A stretch of 64,000 nucleotides of DNA from Liquidambar formosana (taxonomy: Eukaryota > Streptophyta > Magnoliopsida > Saxifragales > Altingiaceae): assembly GCA_039720395.1 (NCBI GenBank), contig CM077826.1:18229053-18293052 (forward strand). The letters run 5' to 3'. A program made the position numbers and the translations under genes. This document shows positions 33,760 through 46,851 of the stretch, piece after piece. Positions within the stretch are counted from its first letter, which is position 1. Every line of letters begins with the position of its first letter. The notes below the pieces were generated by a model. The model had not been told where the DNA came from. It did no database searches and saw nothing but the letters and a program-made list of their open reading frames with translations.

Positions 33760-36060
33760 ATTATTAAATGATTGCAATTTGCTTTGATATTGGGTTGGCT
33801 TGGTTTAGAGATATATTTGTTTTAGAAATGGTTTTTTTTTTTTATTTTTTGATAAGAAGAAATGTTTTTTTTTTTCTCAACCACAACGAAATATAAAAAT
33901 TAACATTTTTTTTACTCCCACTCTCCCACAAAGATAAATGAATCATTTTTACTCGAATATTACTTTTTGTGTTCCAAAATGCTTGTTCATTTTAAAAAGA
34001 GTAGTGATACATAAAACCACTATTAAAGGACCAAAATATGAGACTATCGACTTAGCTGAATCTGATTGGTCAATGATATTAACAACGTTAGTAGTTAAAA
34101 AAATAATTTAATATGGGAAGCTCTCAATTCCCAGTTCAGATAAATGTTCTCAAAATTTAGATAAATGGGATTATAAGGGTTTCCTCAAAATTGTTGTGAT
34201 CTTCTCTTTCCTTTTAACGATTCCCAAAAAGAATCATCGACCAAAGTTTCGAAATACTTCCCGCATTTAAGTTTGGCGAAATATTCAGATAATTAACCAT
34301 GACACATCATACAAAATCACAAATTAAGTCAATGCAAAATATTCAGATAATTAACCATGATACATCATACAAAATGTGCATTAAGATAATACCACAACTC
34401 AACCATTATCATGACAAATTAGATAAATTCGGTGTTTTATCATATAACAATGGGGAGTTCTCCACCCTCCCCCCCAAAAAAAAAAAGATAGGTACGTTTT
34501 TAGAACTATAAATATTCAAATAATTAGTGATTTTTTTAAAAAAAAAATAACAGTAGGAATTCCCTCCCCCTACATTGTTTTTCCCTGATTAGTGCCATGA
34601 ATATTCAGATAAATTGGGTTTTTTTTTTTTTTTTTTTCAGACAACAGTGTAATGTTTGTGATGTTTTTTTTTTTTTTTTTCAGATAATAGTGTGCCAATC
34701 GCAAACTCCCTCCATATATCAAACACCATCAACGTCAAACGGTGATATCCCCATATCTAAAAAGAAAATCCAAAAGAAATCAATTACCAATTTGGGGGAG
34801 ATATAATGCCTAAATAAATGAAAGCATAAATTGATGAAGATTGCACACGTTCCTATAATCCTTTATATATAAGGATTCCATATATGAAAGCAATTCAGCA
34901 AAAGGGGTCAAACATAACGTTGGGTAACCAACCGTTACTTGTCTCCCTGTTTTGTCTTCTGTTAGTTGTCCCCTTTATCATTTTTCTTTTAAAAAGTCAA
35001 ATAATATATTTTTTTTAATATTCCTATATTATCTTTTATTATTTCTATAATTACTCCAAAAACAAAATCCAATATCAAATAGCAAATTGTATTTTTAAAA
35101 AGACAGAGTTTAATAAATAACAAGTTACGGTAATAATGATTTTTCTTAAACCCCATGTTTTGTTGAACTTAGCCTTATCTCTATGAAATGGAGGGAGTAT
35201 TTTTTATTGGTGCATGCATTGCAATTCATCCATTACAAAGAAATTATCTAAAAAATAACATAAAGTCATCAACAATTGATTACTTTTTCATAGACAATTA
35301 ATTCTTCTTTTTTTTTTTCTTTTAATTCTTACCCACATAAGAACTTTGGAAGATTGCAACTTTTAATTTTATTTTACCTTGAGTGACTTTAACTTCCAAC
35401 TACTGAACCAAGGGTCAAGTAAAAGCTATATGTCTCTATCATAATTTTGGAATATTTAAATAAATAAGTAGGTTACATGATCGAATTAATTTTGATCTTT
35501 TAAGAATTCTGGCCTTTTCGAATTTGAAAATAGTAGTGATATACAAACAAACAACCTGTATTTAAAACCTATTAATCTTGGTAAATTATAACTTTTTTAT
35601 TTTTTCATTTTAAAGTAGAATGTCATCCTATTAATTTCAAAATTATATTTAAAATACTCTGTACTTATATTTTCTTTCTTGTCCTATTTACCTTTCTTGT
35701 GCTAATAAGAAAAATTCCTCAACATGCCTTAACCATGATCCCCAATCCTATGGACCGAGTAGACGCCATCCCAATTTATATCATTAATGTTTTAAAATTT
35801 TAGGAACTCTTAACCATTCAATACAATGATTCTCAACAGTTACATATATCATTCGATTAAAAGCACCATTTGTTTTTCACTGGGGCTAGCTTAGTAATGA
35901 GGGAGGATGGGAAAAAGGGTAAAAATAAGATGGATAGGTTAGGGTTCAAACCCCTCCCAATGTACAAAAAAAGGAAAAAAAAAAAAAAAAAACACCATTT
36001 GTATTTTTAAGGAACACAAATAAATCATTTTATTATTTATTTTATTATATGAACAATAGA
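33760..36060. other. Gene-free interval with MITE and SINE-like elements
   Basis: A Stowaway-like element ends at about 35199 (ATGAAATGGAGGGAGTA) and begins near 34936. It is related to 26425-26702. Duplicated ATATTCAGATAATTAACCATGA occurs at about 34281 and 34339. A SINE-like unit at 35881-35993 starts GGGGCTAGCTTAGTAATG, has B box GGTTCAAACCC and an A tail. T runs of 16-18 bases lie near 34620 and 34665. No gene is seen. Confidence 0.5.
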
Positions 36061-36074
36061 ATAGTTAACACTTA

Positions 36075-36935
36075 ACTGGCCTTGGGGCTAATTATATGTC
36101 TTCTCGCATAAAGGTTGAAGGGTTTCAAAGGATCATGAGTTCAACTCTCACTGGGTGTATGTGTTTTACCTCGCAATAATAGTAATAACAATAATCAATA
36201 GAATAAGCTTTAATCCATGCTTTACCTCGCCTCTCCATTCAACCCCATGTCCTTGCTAAGCGTCACTCCCATAAATTTCATTAACACATAAGGAGTTTTA
36301 AACTCTTAGAGGTTGTTTAAGAAACCAAAAAATTTACCAACTAAAGATAAGTTTAACTAATTTTATTTCATCATTATTTGGTTGATCTCTTCTTCATGTT
36401 AGTCTATTCAGCTTTCTATTGAAAAACAAGATAAAGACATTGTTTTTGACAAACTAATTGTGTGTTTATTTATTTTAAAAAATCAGATAGCATTTAAGGA
36501 ATGAACCCAATTTGATTTAGTTTTTTAAACTCCCAAACAGGCTCTTAAGGTCTCTACTTCAAACTCGGGTGGGTAACCACTATTTTCTTAGCTTATTGAT
36601 AAGCTTTGTATTTATTATATGATGTACTTCTATGTACAAATCCCACCTAATTTCTCATTAAAATAAAAAAAGAAGTAAATTATATGAAAACCCCTAAACT
36701 ATAGGTTAATTTCACATAACCCTCTCAACCTTTAAAATTGGAAAAATAACTCTCCAAATTATTAAATTGTGACATTTTATCCCAATTTTAGTGTCAAAAC
36801 CAATCATAAAATGACCAAATGGTCCATTAGGCTTAGTGGTGTGTCTCACTTTGATGAGGATGTGGGGTTTGCAAAGGTCTTTGATTCCAACTCCATTTGG
36901 GTGCACGTGTTTAATCATATCATTTGGTAAAAAGG
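36075..36935 (+). mobile_element. SINE-like units and a TTA-flanked MITE
   Basis: Two tRNA-like heads lie at about 36075-36190 (GAGTTCAACTCTCACTGGGT) and 36825-36935 (TTAGGCTTAGTGGTGT, then GATTCCAACTCCATTTGGGT). Between them, 36309-36544 is a MITE with ends GAGGTTGTTTAAG and, read from the right, GAGCCTGTTTGGGAG, flanked by TTA at 36306-36308 and 36545-36547. Confidence 0.55.
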
Positions 36936-37318
36936 CCCAATCATGCATAAAAGGTGAATTTAAGCATTAAATTAGTTTAATGGCATTATTCACAAATTAT
37001 ATTACATACGGGGTTTACTTATGATATATGAATTGTTAAAATAAGGAGATTTAATGGGAAAATATGCGAATTGCAAGACCCCGAGACCAAATGATCTCCC
37101 TTTTATATATTACGGAATTGTATAGAAGATATAGATTATAAATTACTTCATAGATTAATATAGATATATATACACTTAGTTTTTTTATTTCTATTTTTTT
37201 GGGGTTGTCTCAAGAAGAGAGACAAGGTTTGAACTCGACTGCCTAAAAAGTCCTCACTAAAAATGGTCAAAATATTTTGTAAAGACAACCCTCTTCTCAA
37301 ACTAACAATAAAATTTAA

Positions 37319-37738
37319 GGCACCGTTTGATTGCACTTATTTTAAGATCTTTTTTACTTTTGCAAGTAAAAAGTTGTAAAAGCAAAAAGCACTGTTTGAT
37401 TAGAGGAAATAAAAAGGACTTCTATAAAGCAAAAAGCAAAATATTTGATTTTAAGCAAAAGTAATAAAGATTTGCTTTTAAAAGTCATTTTTATCTTTTC
37501 GATGAGCTTGACATTAACTCGGAAAAATTTGTGATCCAGAGAGATTGTGTCTGTCCTAAGCATTCGTTTGGACAATGATGATTTGGTAGAGTTTCCCATT
37601 ACATCCAAAAGATCACCAGCGAAATCAATTTTACCAAATGCGTTGTTGCTTTTACTTAAAAGCAAAAAGAAAGAAAATACAAAATGACTTTTACTACTTA
37701 GAAAAAGATCTTTTAAAAAGTACAACCAAACGGTTACT
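37319..37738. mobile_element. MITE-like element with non-repeat centre
   Basis: The ends are complementary: CACCGTTTGATTGCAC at the left and GTACAACCAAACGGT at the right, with subterminal AAGATCTTTTT and AAAAGATCTTTT also mirrored. Between about 37500 and 37640 the sequence is less AT-rich and unlike MITE interiors. The minus strand is open across the unit (138 codons), including FAGDLLDVMGNSTKSS. The centre may be a captured host fragment. TAA or TTA flanks are possible but not certain. Confidence 0.5.
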
Positions 37739-38123
37739 CTAAAATAAATTGTGCCTTGTGAGTAGCACACGCAACAGTGTACTAACTACACATCATCTGA
37801 TCTCTGCTTACCATTAGAGAAACGACGCCGTTATAGTAAAAGACAAAGAACCCTTAGCGAGAGCAACAGAGAAAGCAATCGGCCCGACAACTAACAGTCA
37901 AACCTGTGATAAACCCTCAAAATCCCGAAGTGGAAAAAAAAAACGAAAAAACAAAAAAAGCACCTACCATTCTTCTCATTATCGTATCACAGTGATGCCA
38001 TATTGTTCTACGCAAATGTACACGGCTTTCCTTTTCATCCATTAACCCAACTTCTTTCTCTAAAACTCCCTCCCCCTCTCTCTCTCGCTTTCTGAACTTG
38101 TTCCATAATCGATCCAACTCAGA

Positions 38124-39498
38124 ATGTCGAGGCCTGGCAAGAAGACCATTCAAGCCAAGCTGGTGGGTATGTCTTCCCTATTATTATATATGCATACACA
38201 CACATATATATTCTCATCCCTTGTCTTGAATCAACCTGTGCCACCTCCAATCATTCTCATTTTCTCTTCATTTGCTTTTTTCTGCTATAGTTGGTTTTAT
38301 TTTAGCTCCCAAAAAAAAGGAAAAATAAAAATAAAAATAAATGAAGAAGAAGAAGCTATAGTTGGTTTCGTTTAATTTTTAGTCAGGAAACCATTTTACT
38401 GATGGGGATGGAATACACTGATAGAGCTGTGTGTGTGTGCGTGTGCGTAAATTTGGTTGATTGAATGGGGAAAGAACGATTTTTATTGGGTCAAATGTAG
38501 TTGGGGAATCTAAAGACAAAGAGAAGTATCGTTATCTTTGGAAGATCATCTAAGAGGGTCTGTGTAGATAATGTGTTTGGCAACTTTTGGTTGCTATTTT
38601 CCGGCTAAAGCCCTGTACTAGTACATAGTGATGGACTTTGTTGTGTTCTACATAGCATTGAAGGTGAAGAAAATTGGAATCATCACCACGGCAATTTTTG
38701 GAATTCATGACATAATGCCATTGTAGAATTTTACAATCGTTTGTGTTGATGTCTGCCGTTTCTTTAGCGGTCCCATTGGCCATTATGGAATTACACATTA
38801 CATTATAAGTAGTACATTATGGGGCAATTCAATTTCCGTGGGATATCCAAACGTGCCCTAGTATATTGGGTGCTCTTTTTAATTGAGGAACTTTGATTTT
38901 GCATTCGGAGTTTGCCCATTTTGAGAGGGCCCTCAAGAATGAAAGCATAGCAACAAGATCATTTGAGCAATATATTTCGCCAAGGATTAAATCTGCCATC
39001 AAATTCAACGATGTCTCATATTAGAATTGTGGGGTTCTGTGTTGGTAACCTTAGTGCTTCTTTCTATTTGAGGTGGAAGTTTGCCCTAGACTTTGTTCCG
39101 CACTCTTCGGACCTTGCTATTAGAGAGTGTGAAGCATAATCCGAGAAGTTAAAACGATGAAAAATAGGTTTGCTTATGCAACTTGGACGAAAAGGTGGAG
39201 ACATCATCATTGCCTACAAGTTTGTGGTACACCAATGGAAATTATGAATGGTACTCAATCATACACTAAAAATACATGTTTCTTTTCCCTATGGTAATTT
39301 GACAATAAAGCACTCTCACTTCATGATCTGGTTATTTACAGCTCACCCACAGAAAAAAGAAATACATTTTTGGTGGGTTGGTTTTTGTTTCTCTTGTATA
39401 AGCTAATCTTCCATGTTGCAGTTTAAAGTTTAATTATTTATTGGAGAATTGATTTATCATAGAATCTAACTCCCTCTACCTACAACACCCCTCCCCCC

Positions 39499-39529
<31 letters not shown>

Positions 39530-42500
39530 ACATACAACATAGAATTCGGGTCACAACCTGATCTTTCAAAATTTATAATCTTGAAGAATTATGAATTCTA
39601 TACCATTAATGTGGCATCAAACCTTTTGAAATAATTGATCTTGGTGAGGGCATGACTTATTCTTAACACCTATAACATTTACTTTTATTTTATTTTTATT
39701 TTTATTTTATACCTTTTTTTCCCAGGTGCTTCTGGGGGACATGGGAACTGGGAAAACCAGTTTGGTATTGAGATTTGTCAAGGGCCAATTTTTCGATCAC
39801 CAGGTTCACATTCACGTCTAATTTCTTCTGTAAATATTTTACATTATTCTTTTACTTATATATTTTTATCATCAAGGACCCTTGACATTAGTCTAGTTGC
39901 AGGAACCAACCATAGGTGCAGCCTTTTTCACTCAGATTTTATCGTTAAATGAAGCCACTGTAAAATTTGATATATGGGACACAGCAGGACAGGAAAGATA
40001 CCATAGCTTGGCTCCTATGTACTATCGTGGTGCAGCAGCAGCCGTTATTGTGTATGACATTTCGGACATGGTAGCTATCTCAAACTTATGATTATATTTA
40101 GTTGTTTACATCATTACGTGTCTTGTCTCTTAATGTTTATGGATAGTGCTGTAGAGTGAATGAACATGGATCTCAACTGAAAACTTTATGAATGTAATGA
40201 GTCTTGATTAGCTTAGTTATTTAATTAGCTTAGTTATTTAAAAATGGTTAGCTGCAATTTCTGTGGTACTTTGCTATGCTACATGGACACTTCAAAATGT
40301 GTGAAGTAGCCTATTGGACATATGTGACATGGATGTGGGTACTGCTGGCAGACACTAAAATAAATGTGAATTTTTTTGAAAGTCGACAAATCCAACACTT
40401 GGACACATATATGCACCCAACACCTGTACCTGGGTCCATGTAAAATAGGTACTTTGATTGATTTCTTTTAATGATTTAGCATAAATATGTAATTTTTCAT
40501 TCAACTCTGCTTTCACTCTGCTGTATTTCAAGTAAAAAGCATAGCGTTACTAAAATGAAACTTTTTAGCCATTTATGTCAAACGTCCCAAAGTCAACGAT
40601 GAGAAATAATTGATATGCATGTATAGTAGATTCAATAGCAGGCATGCATCATGGAACCCCGTCTTAAAACATAAAACGTTATAGCATACATTCCACTCTC
40701 TACCAAACATTTTTACTCTCTCTCTCTCTCTCCAAAACAGTTACTCTCTTTGTTTAAATTGGTAGTGACTAATTGTGTAAACGAGTGGCTTAAGTAAAGC
40801 GATACATTAAGGAGGTGGTCTTGTTTCATTCATCTCTTCCCTGAAAGAAAAATTCAATACACAGACTAGAACTTCATTCGAAGGTCCAGATTTTGTAGGC
40901 AGTTTGGGTACTACTATAGTGCTTAGGGTGAATCTGATTGCGACGTTGTCCTTTGAATCTTGATTTTGTACAAGCAGGCTTTGCTTGGAAATGCAAGTTA
41001 TGCAAGTGGATTGTGAATCTTCAGGCAATCCTAATTTGAAGGATGGCCATGTTTAATATATTTCCAATCAATTACTTATTATACTTTAGGGCCCATTTGG
41101 GCGTTCAAATGTAAATTGAACAATTTTAGTGTATTTTACATGGTATTGAAGGCAAAAATCCATCACCTTCAATGGAAAAATTCTAGAGAATGATGGCCAT
41201 GATCACAACTGAGAGTGAAAATTCAAAATAGTAGCATTTCATGAATTTCTAAAAATTGATCATATATCATCAACTACAGTGATGACATGGATTTTTGCCT
41301 TCAATACCATGTAAAATACACTTAAATTGTTTAATTTCCATTAGGACAACCAAACCAGCCCTTAGTTTATTATCTGATGCTTGATCTATTTTTTCATCTT
41401 TTGAGTTTTCAAGACCTATTTAATTAAAACAATATATGGTGGCTTCAGGATACATTCATTCGGGCCAAAAAATGGGTTCAAGAACTGCAAAGACAAGGTG
41501 ACACCCTCTTATTAGTCATTAACTAGTTTCTGTGCTGATGAATCTGTAGACTCCCTTGCATATGTTTCTTCTTCTCTAGCAGAACTTTATATATACTTCG
41601 CTTCTCCACTGTTTACACCCCTTAAATAGACTTTGGATTGTGTTCTATCTTCCTATAACAATACGAAAGAACCTTTGTTTCATGTAGACACATGTTCCCT
41701 GTGTTAGAGTTTTAATGTTATAAATGTGGTCGCTTCTATTTCTAGGAAGCCCAAATTTGGTAATGGCGTTCGTGGCAAACAAGTCTGACTTGGAACCAAA
41801 GAGAGAGGTGGAGACTAAGGTATTTGCAAAATCTCCCTTCTTTTGTTTTCCGTTACTAGAATAAAAAAATTACACTAATATATTTCTTATATTCAGAAGT
41901 TTATGATTGAAACAAATTAAAGGACTGGCAAATTTATTATCCAGCCAACAGAAATTTGTACATATACAGGATATTGGCTTTCATCTCTCAACACTTTCCT
42001 GTTATTTATTCTGTACCAAATATCCAGTTCAGTGCTCCATATTGATAATTTCCTTGGATCTATGCACGTCGAGTCTTGTTTCTTGATTACAATTAATTGC
42101 ACCTAACACATATCTGTGTTTACTTTATTGGTATACTGTTATTTGAGGTTTCTGAAGACAACTTTGCATCCTTCTTTATTTTTATTGCAGGAGGGGGAGC
42201 AATTTTCTCAAGAAAACGGGATGTTTTTTATAGAAACATCTGCAAAAACTGCTGTAAATATAAACGATCTTTTCTATGAAATAGGTAATAATTATTTATC
42301 TATTTCAATAAGAAACTATGGTCCTATTCTCCCAGACTACAATCTGCATATCTGATTCACATAAGTCAAAGTATTTAGAGTTAGTCTCAAATTCTCAATC
42401 AGGAGATTTATGCAACATACCATATTACAAGCCAAATTGACTTGTTTTGACCATCATACGTTTTGTCTCCTGTTCAATTGTCAAGAAAAAAAAATGAATT

Positions 42501-42715
42501 TCAACCCCCCCCCCCCCCAAAAAAAAAAAATTAAATAAAAAAAAAACATTTTGTTGTAAACTCTAAGGCTGATATAGTGATATTAATGCTTAGAAGGTTC
42601 CTTTCTTTTCACCTTTGTAGCAAAGCGACTGGCAAAAGCTTGCCCTTCACAACCTTCTGGGGTGAATCTGCACGATGAACATAGTGGAAGAAGACTATTT
42701 TGTTGCTCTGGATAG
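38124..42715 (+). CDS. Rab5-like small GTPase (RABF-type), prenylated
   Basis: Seven exons (38124-38162, 39726-39803, 39903-40070, 41449-41497, 41746-41819, 42191-42284, 42621-42715) join in phase into 198 residues. All GTPase motifs are present: P-loop GDMGTGKT (17-24), switch I Thr42 in [16 protein letters not shown] (64-70), NKSD (123-126) and ETSAK (151-155). [14 protein letters not shown] and the Rab5-type AQ(E)RYHSLAP follow the DTAG box. The C-terminus GRRLFCCSG carries two Cys for geranylgeranylation. Rab5 proteins control endosome fusion and vacuolar or endocytic transport. The sequence is closest, as I judge, to plant Rab5/Rab22-like RHN1 relatives rather than to ARA6, which has an N-terminal myristoylation site and no C-terminal Cys. 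Intron 3 contains a MITE, and intron 1 a C23 run followed by CA repeats. Confidence 0.95.
39493..39531 (+). repeat. Poly(C) run followed by CA microsatellite
   Basis: C23 at 39493-39515 followed by (AC)n to 39531, inside the first intron of the Rab gene. The length is likely variable and error-prone in sequencing. Confidence 0.9.
41089..41361. mobile_element. MITE in Rab intron 3 (TTA target duplication)
   Basis: 273 bp with a long, imperfect inverted repeat of about 70 bases. GTATTTTACATGGTATTGAA and GGCAAAAATCCAT are mirrored near both ends, and the outer ends are GGGCCCATTTGGG and, from the right, GGGCTGGTTTGGTTG. TTA flanks it (41086-41088, 41362-41364). It can form a hairpin in the pre-mRNA. 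Confidence 0.8.
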
Positions 42716-43750
42716 AGTCTGAATGACATGCCTACCTAATCAAGAATCTCAGGATAGCCAATTATCTGAAGGCCTCTTGACTTTCATTTGATTAAACACG
42801 CTCTTTTCCAGAAGCAGGTATTTTTTTTTCTTTGCAAAGTTCTTTTATCACGTCTCAGAACTCAGATCATAGATTCCGATACTACTCTTCCAAGGTTTGA
42901 GAGAAACTTAAATATTTGTAAAGAAATTGCCCACATGGAAATGAAATTGGTGTTAGTGATCAAAGTTTGAGAACAAATTGTGTATGTATGTGTGTATATC
43001 CTGATTAAGATGTACTGCACACTTATATGTTGTTTGTTCATAGCAAGTGTTGTTGCATATGTTCTATGACTCTCAACCTGTTTTTGATAACCGGTATGCA
43101 AAAATTGAAATATGAAGGGAAATTGATATCCAAAATGGCTTTGTTTCAATCAAGTGTTAAGAAAAAACATATAGAGTCGTTTAGAAGCTATCAAAAACAG
43201 AAGCGACCAACTTCAGATCCTATGTAGAACAGAATGCTATAATTTTATGCTTTTACGTGTTTCTTTGCTTGTGGCACCCTATTCCTCTTGGTAGCACACT
43301 CACCAAATTGTACTTAGAAATGTTTTGCGAAAAACAATTAATGGATTCGATATAGATGAGACATCCAAATACCCCTTTAATAAATAGTTTACGACCTAAA
43401 ACACATACCTGGTTTTCTTATAACTTTATAACAATAACTAATGCCAAGAAACGCAGCATATATATATTCCCCCTTTTCCAGCTGCAACTTTATTTTACTG
43501 CTTGGGCCTATGTTTTAGTACTTTCAGGATTTTACAATAATTTCCTATTGAAGAACTTGTGATTCTTATAAAAGTTCTAGGTAGGAGTGGCTGTTTCAAG
43601 ATTTGAAGTATTCTTTTTCTGTTCATACAATTTCTTGACTAACAAACAGAGTATTTATTGAACAGGGACAACTTTTGGTTTTTCACTCAAACATGGCGTT
43701 AGAAAATTTATATGGATCTTTGATAAACTCTGATAATTTGTTGCAAGAAT
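42716..43750. other. Rab gene 3' flank, no gene
   Basis: Contains the likely 3' UTR and AT-rich intergenic DNA. No recognisable ORF, RNA gene or repeat end is seen. Confidence 0.4.
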
Positions 43751-43754
43751 GATG

Positions 43755-46660
43755 TTTTCTATACCATATGTAGCAATATTAAAGTCCATTATCCCCACCA
43801 TAGATAATTAATTGGGCAGTATAATTATGTTTTATTTTATGTTTATGGCTAAGCCATTTGGCATAGATCAGGGAAAGCCAGCAAAATCAAGATTTGAGCA
43901 GGGTTCCCATCACTACAAGAAACATTACTTTTATTGGCATAAAAAACCAGTCGCCAAAAGTGATAAACCGTCACTAAAAGTTTTTGAACTGGAAATTATG
44001 CCAGTCTCTTTTTCGTTGGTGTAGCAAAGATCATATATATTGTTCCATCCCAAAGAAAATTGATTTTTAGCGACTAAAGTGTTAAAAAACAAAAAAAAAA
44101 AAAAAAAAAAAAAAAAACTGTTATTAAGAGTGAATGATGCAAAACCTTCATTCAGATCAAGTTCTTGTTAAATTAATTCAGCCATAATAGACTTAGCAAA
44201 AAATAAATACATAAATAAAATAATTCAGCCATAATAGGAAATTTGAGAAAACATGGTTAATTTGATTGTAAACTGGAGGTTTTAACGAGTTTACAAATTT
44301 AAGAACCTCTCGATATGCAAAAAAAAAAAAAAAAAATAGGGAAGAAGAAGCTTAAGCAAGTCATATTTTGATGATTAGTTCAGTGCTTAGGTCAAATAAA
44401 GCCAGCAAATCCAGATTTGAATAGGGTGATTCTATTATAAGAAATCACACTCTAGTGGCACTACTCTTTTCACGACAAAACTGAACAAGTGAACATTATT
44501 GACAGAAATAAGAGGTTGTGGGTGCCAATAGAGGCCCCCTTATTGGAATGACAATGGCCCATGTGACACATCCAACCTTAAAGCCTAAATTGGATGTGCT
44601 AAACTAGGCTCCTTATATTTTTCACAAAAAAAAACAAAAAACAACTAGGCTCTCATAATTATGCCACCCACATATCATAAATTGAATAAATCCCTCGAGC
44701 AGATGTATTCCTTCATCCCATATGTATCAGTCAATTACTCGGATCTAAGGGGTCCTAGGATGGCTCCTAATTACTATCTTGATTTATCTCCTCTTCTCGT
44801 ATATGGCTATGGATTGGCAACCGACTTGATTTTGAGTTAGAGTAATGTTTGTTCAACTTATTTTCCTCATTTTATTTTATATTTTTTATGTGTAGATAGA
44901 TTGCTAATAGGTGCTAATAGGTAAATCCTGTCCGCATCACTCTCACAATTCGAGAGACAAGTGCACTCAATAGGGTGAGAATCGTTTTAATGGGCCATAA
45001 CACTAACATGGTTGGATAGATAGTTCTAGTTTATGAGTAAAACTACTTGTGTGTAGTGTGATGCCATGTCGCAGAAGCCAATAAAAATGGGCTTTAAGTG
45101 TCAAATCTAAACTGACGCCCTAGTAGTACATTCAACCTGCATGGAAGGGTGTTTGATTAAGGAGGCAAAGGATCTCGATGAAGTGTTGATTTAGTATGCC
45201 AAACCAATGAAATCACATTAGGTGGTGCAAATCGATTTCACCGACATGCTCCGTTAGGATGCGTGTGTTGGATACATGGAAGGATTTCTCCATGGCCAAC
45301 CAGTTGAGAAAAAGCCTTACACAGTGGTGGCACTCACCATTTAATATGCTTCAAATTATTACGCAAAAGGGCTTTTTAGATCTTATTATATCATCTCATT
45401 TGTCGTAATTAATTTAAATTAAAGTGACCGATTCTTAACTTCATTGTCCTCCTATTGTACCAATGGCAGGTTTAGGAGGATTCTTATGGCACAAATAGAC
45501 CAATAATTGTCTTGTGACCCAAGTGAAACGTCCTTCTATCTCTTTAAAAGAAAAGGGTGTAAGGGAGGTTGTGGTTTCAACTCTTCTTAAGTAGGTGTAA
45601 ACGGGAAAAAGGTTTACATAAATAAATAAATAAATAAATAAAAGAGACAGGCTAATTGATTCGTGAACAACATGAACTTGCAATTGTTTTGTAAATCTTG
45701 AAAAATTTAGCTCTTGTGAAAACTTAAAACTAAAAGTAAGTGATAATTTATGACATCTATACCAAAACAGAAAGCTTGATTCAAGATAATTCAAGTTGGG
45801 CGGTAAGTTGAACCATTTGTTGACTGCAAATTAACTCAATAATTTATAATACACAATCTCCTTCTCCTTCGTGGGATGTTAATATTGTGACCCACTAGGT
45901 AGGTACGCCTATGGTCAAAGCCTTCTTCCGAGTCATCGGAACTAGTTTAATGGTGAGGGAGGATGGGGTAAAAGGTAGTTGGATAAGAGTATGATAGATT
46001 AGGGGTTCGAACCCTTTTCCATTGTACCAAAAAAATAAAAGCCTTCTCCCAACCACAAAGTTCACTTTTCATACCATATGTAGCAATTTTAAAGTCCACT
46101 ATCCACAAAGTTTGTTGGCCAGATCGCATCCCGGATAAGAGAATCATCCGTTTTCTCAGTGGTTTGATCGAAATACTTGTCACTTAAGTAATATAAGTGA
46201 TTTCGATCTAAAGACCGAGAAAAGAATCATCGGATCATTCTTGTGTCGAGGATCCCTGATGGACAATTTATGTATATACTATATACACACACAATGTGGT
46301 TGAATACAACTTAAACAAGCCTGTGCATGGTTTTGAAGTACAATGCTCAGGTCAAATAAAGCCAGCAAAATCCAGATTGAAACACCCTTTCACTAAAGGT
46401 TACAGTGCTTTAGCAAAAGAAGGTGCCATTAGTGACAGAAATATTAAATCATCGCCAAAAGTGGGAATACTACTGCTCAGCTCAAACCTTCATCCACGTC
46501 AAGTTCTTGTTACAGCCATAACAGAGAATCACAGAAAACATGGGAAATTTTTTAGGAGGCCGGTTGAAAATTGTTTCAAAATTTTATTAAATTCGGTTGA
46601 CAATTCAAACATTAAATTTGAAAAATTAGTACAAAGGTAGAAAAAGAAAAACATTGATCT
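43755..46660 (+). repeat. Triplicated segment with CACTA-like ends
   Basis: A segment occurs at about 43755-44170 and again at about 46066-46660. Both open with ATACCATATGTAGCAAT, then AAAGTCC, and share AAAGCCAGCAAAATC, CGCCAAAAGTG and TCAAGTTCTTGTTA. A third, shorter copy at about 44385-44520 has GGTCAAATAAAGCCAGCAAA. At 43916 the sequence CACTACAAGAAACATTAC resembles the terminus of CACTA (En/Spm) transposons, and subterminal CGCCAAAAGTG/CGACTAAAGTG units fit. These are probably decayed, non-autonomous CACTA relics. No transposase is seen. Confidence 0.5.
45939..46040 (+). mobile_element. SINE-like element
   Basis: It starts CTAGTTTAATGGTGAGGGAG, has an excellent B box GGTTCGAACCC at 46004-46014 and an A-rich end (CCAAAAAAATAAAA). 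It is related to the unit at 35881-35993 (both contain GAGGGAGGATGGG). Confidence 0.6.
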
Positions 46661-46784
46661 GAATCCTGGATAAAAGAAATCATCGGTTTATCCAAGAATT
46701 GCAAACCACATTGATGTCTAATCTACTTGGAGGGATGATTGTAACAGCAGCAAATCCTTCTTCGGGTCCAGTATGTTTAAGGGC

Positions 46785-46819
46785 GAAACCAGAGACCAAC
46801 CAGGTGGGGCAAATTTCCA

Positions 46820-46851
<32 letters not shown>

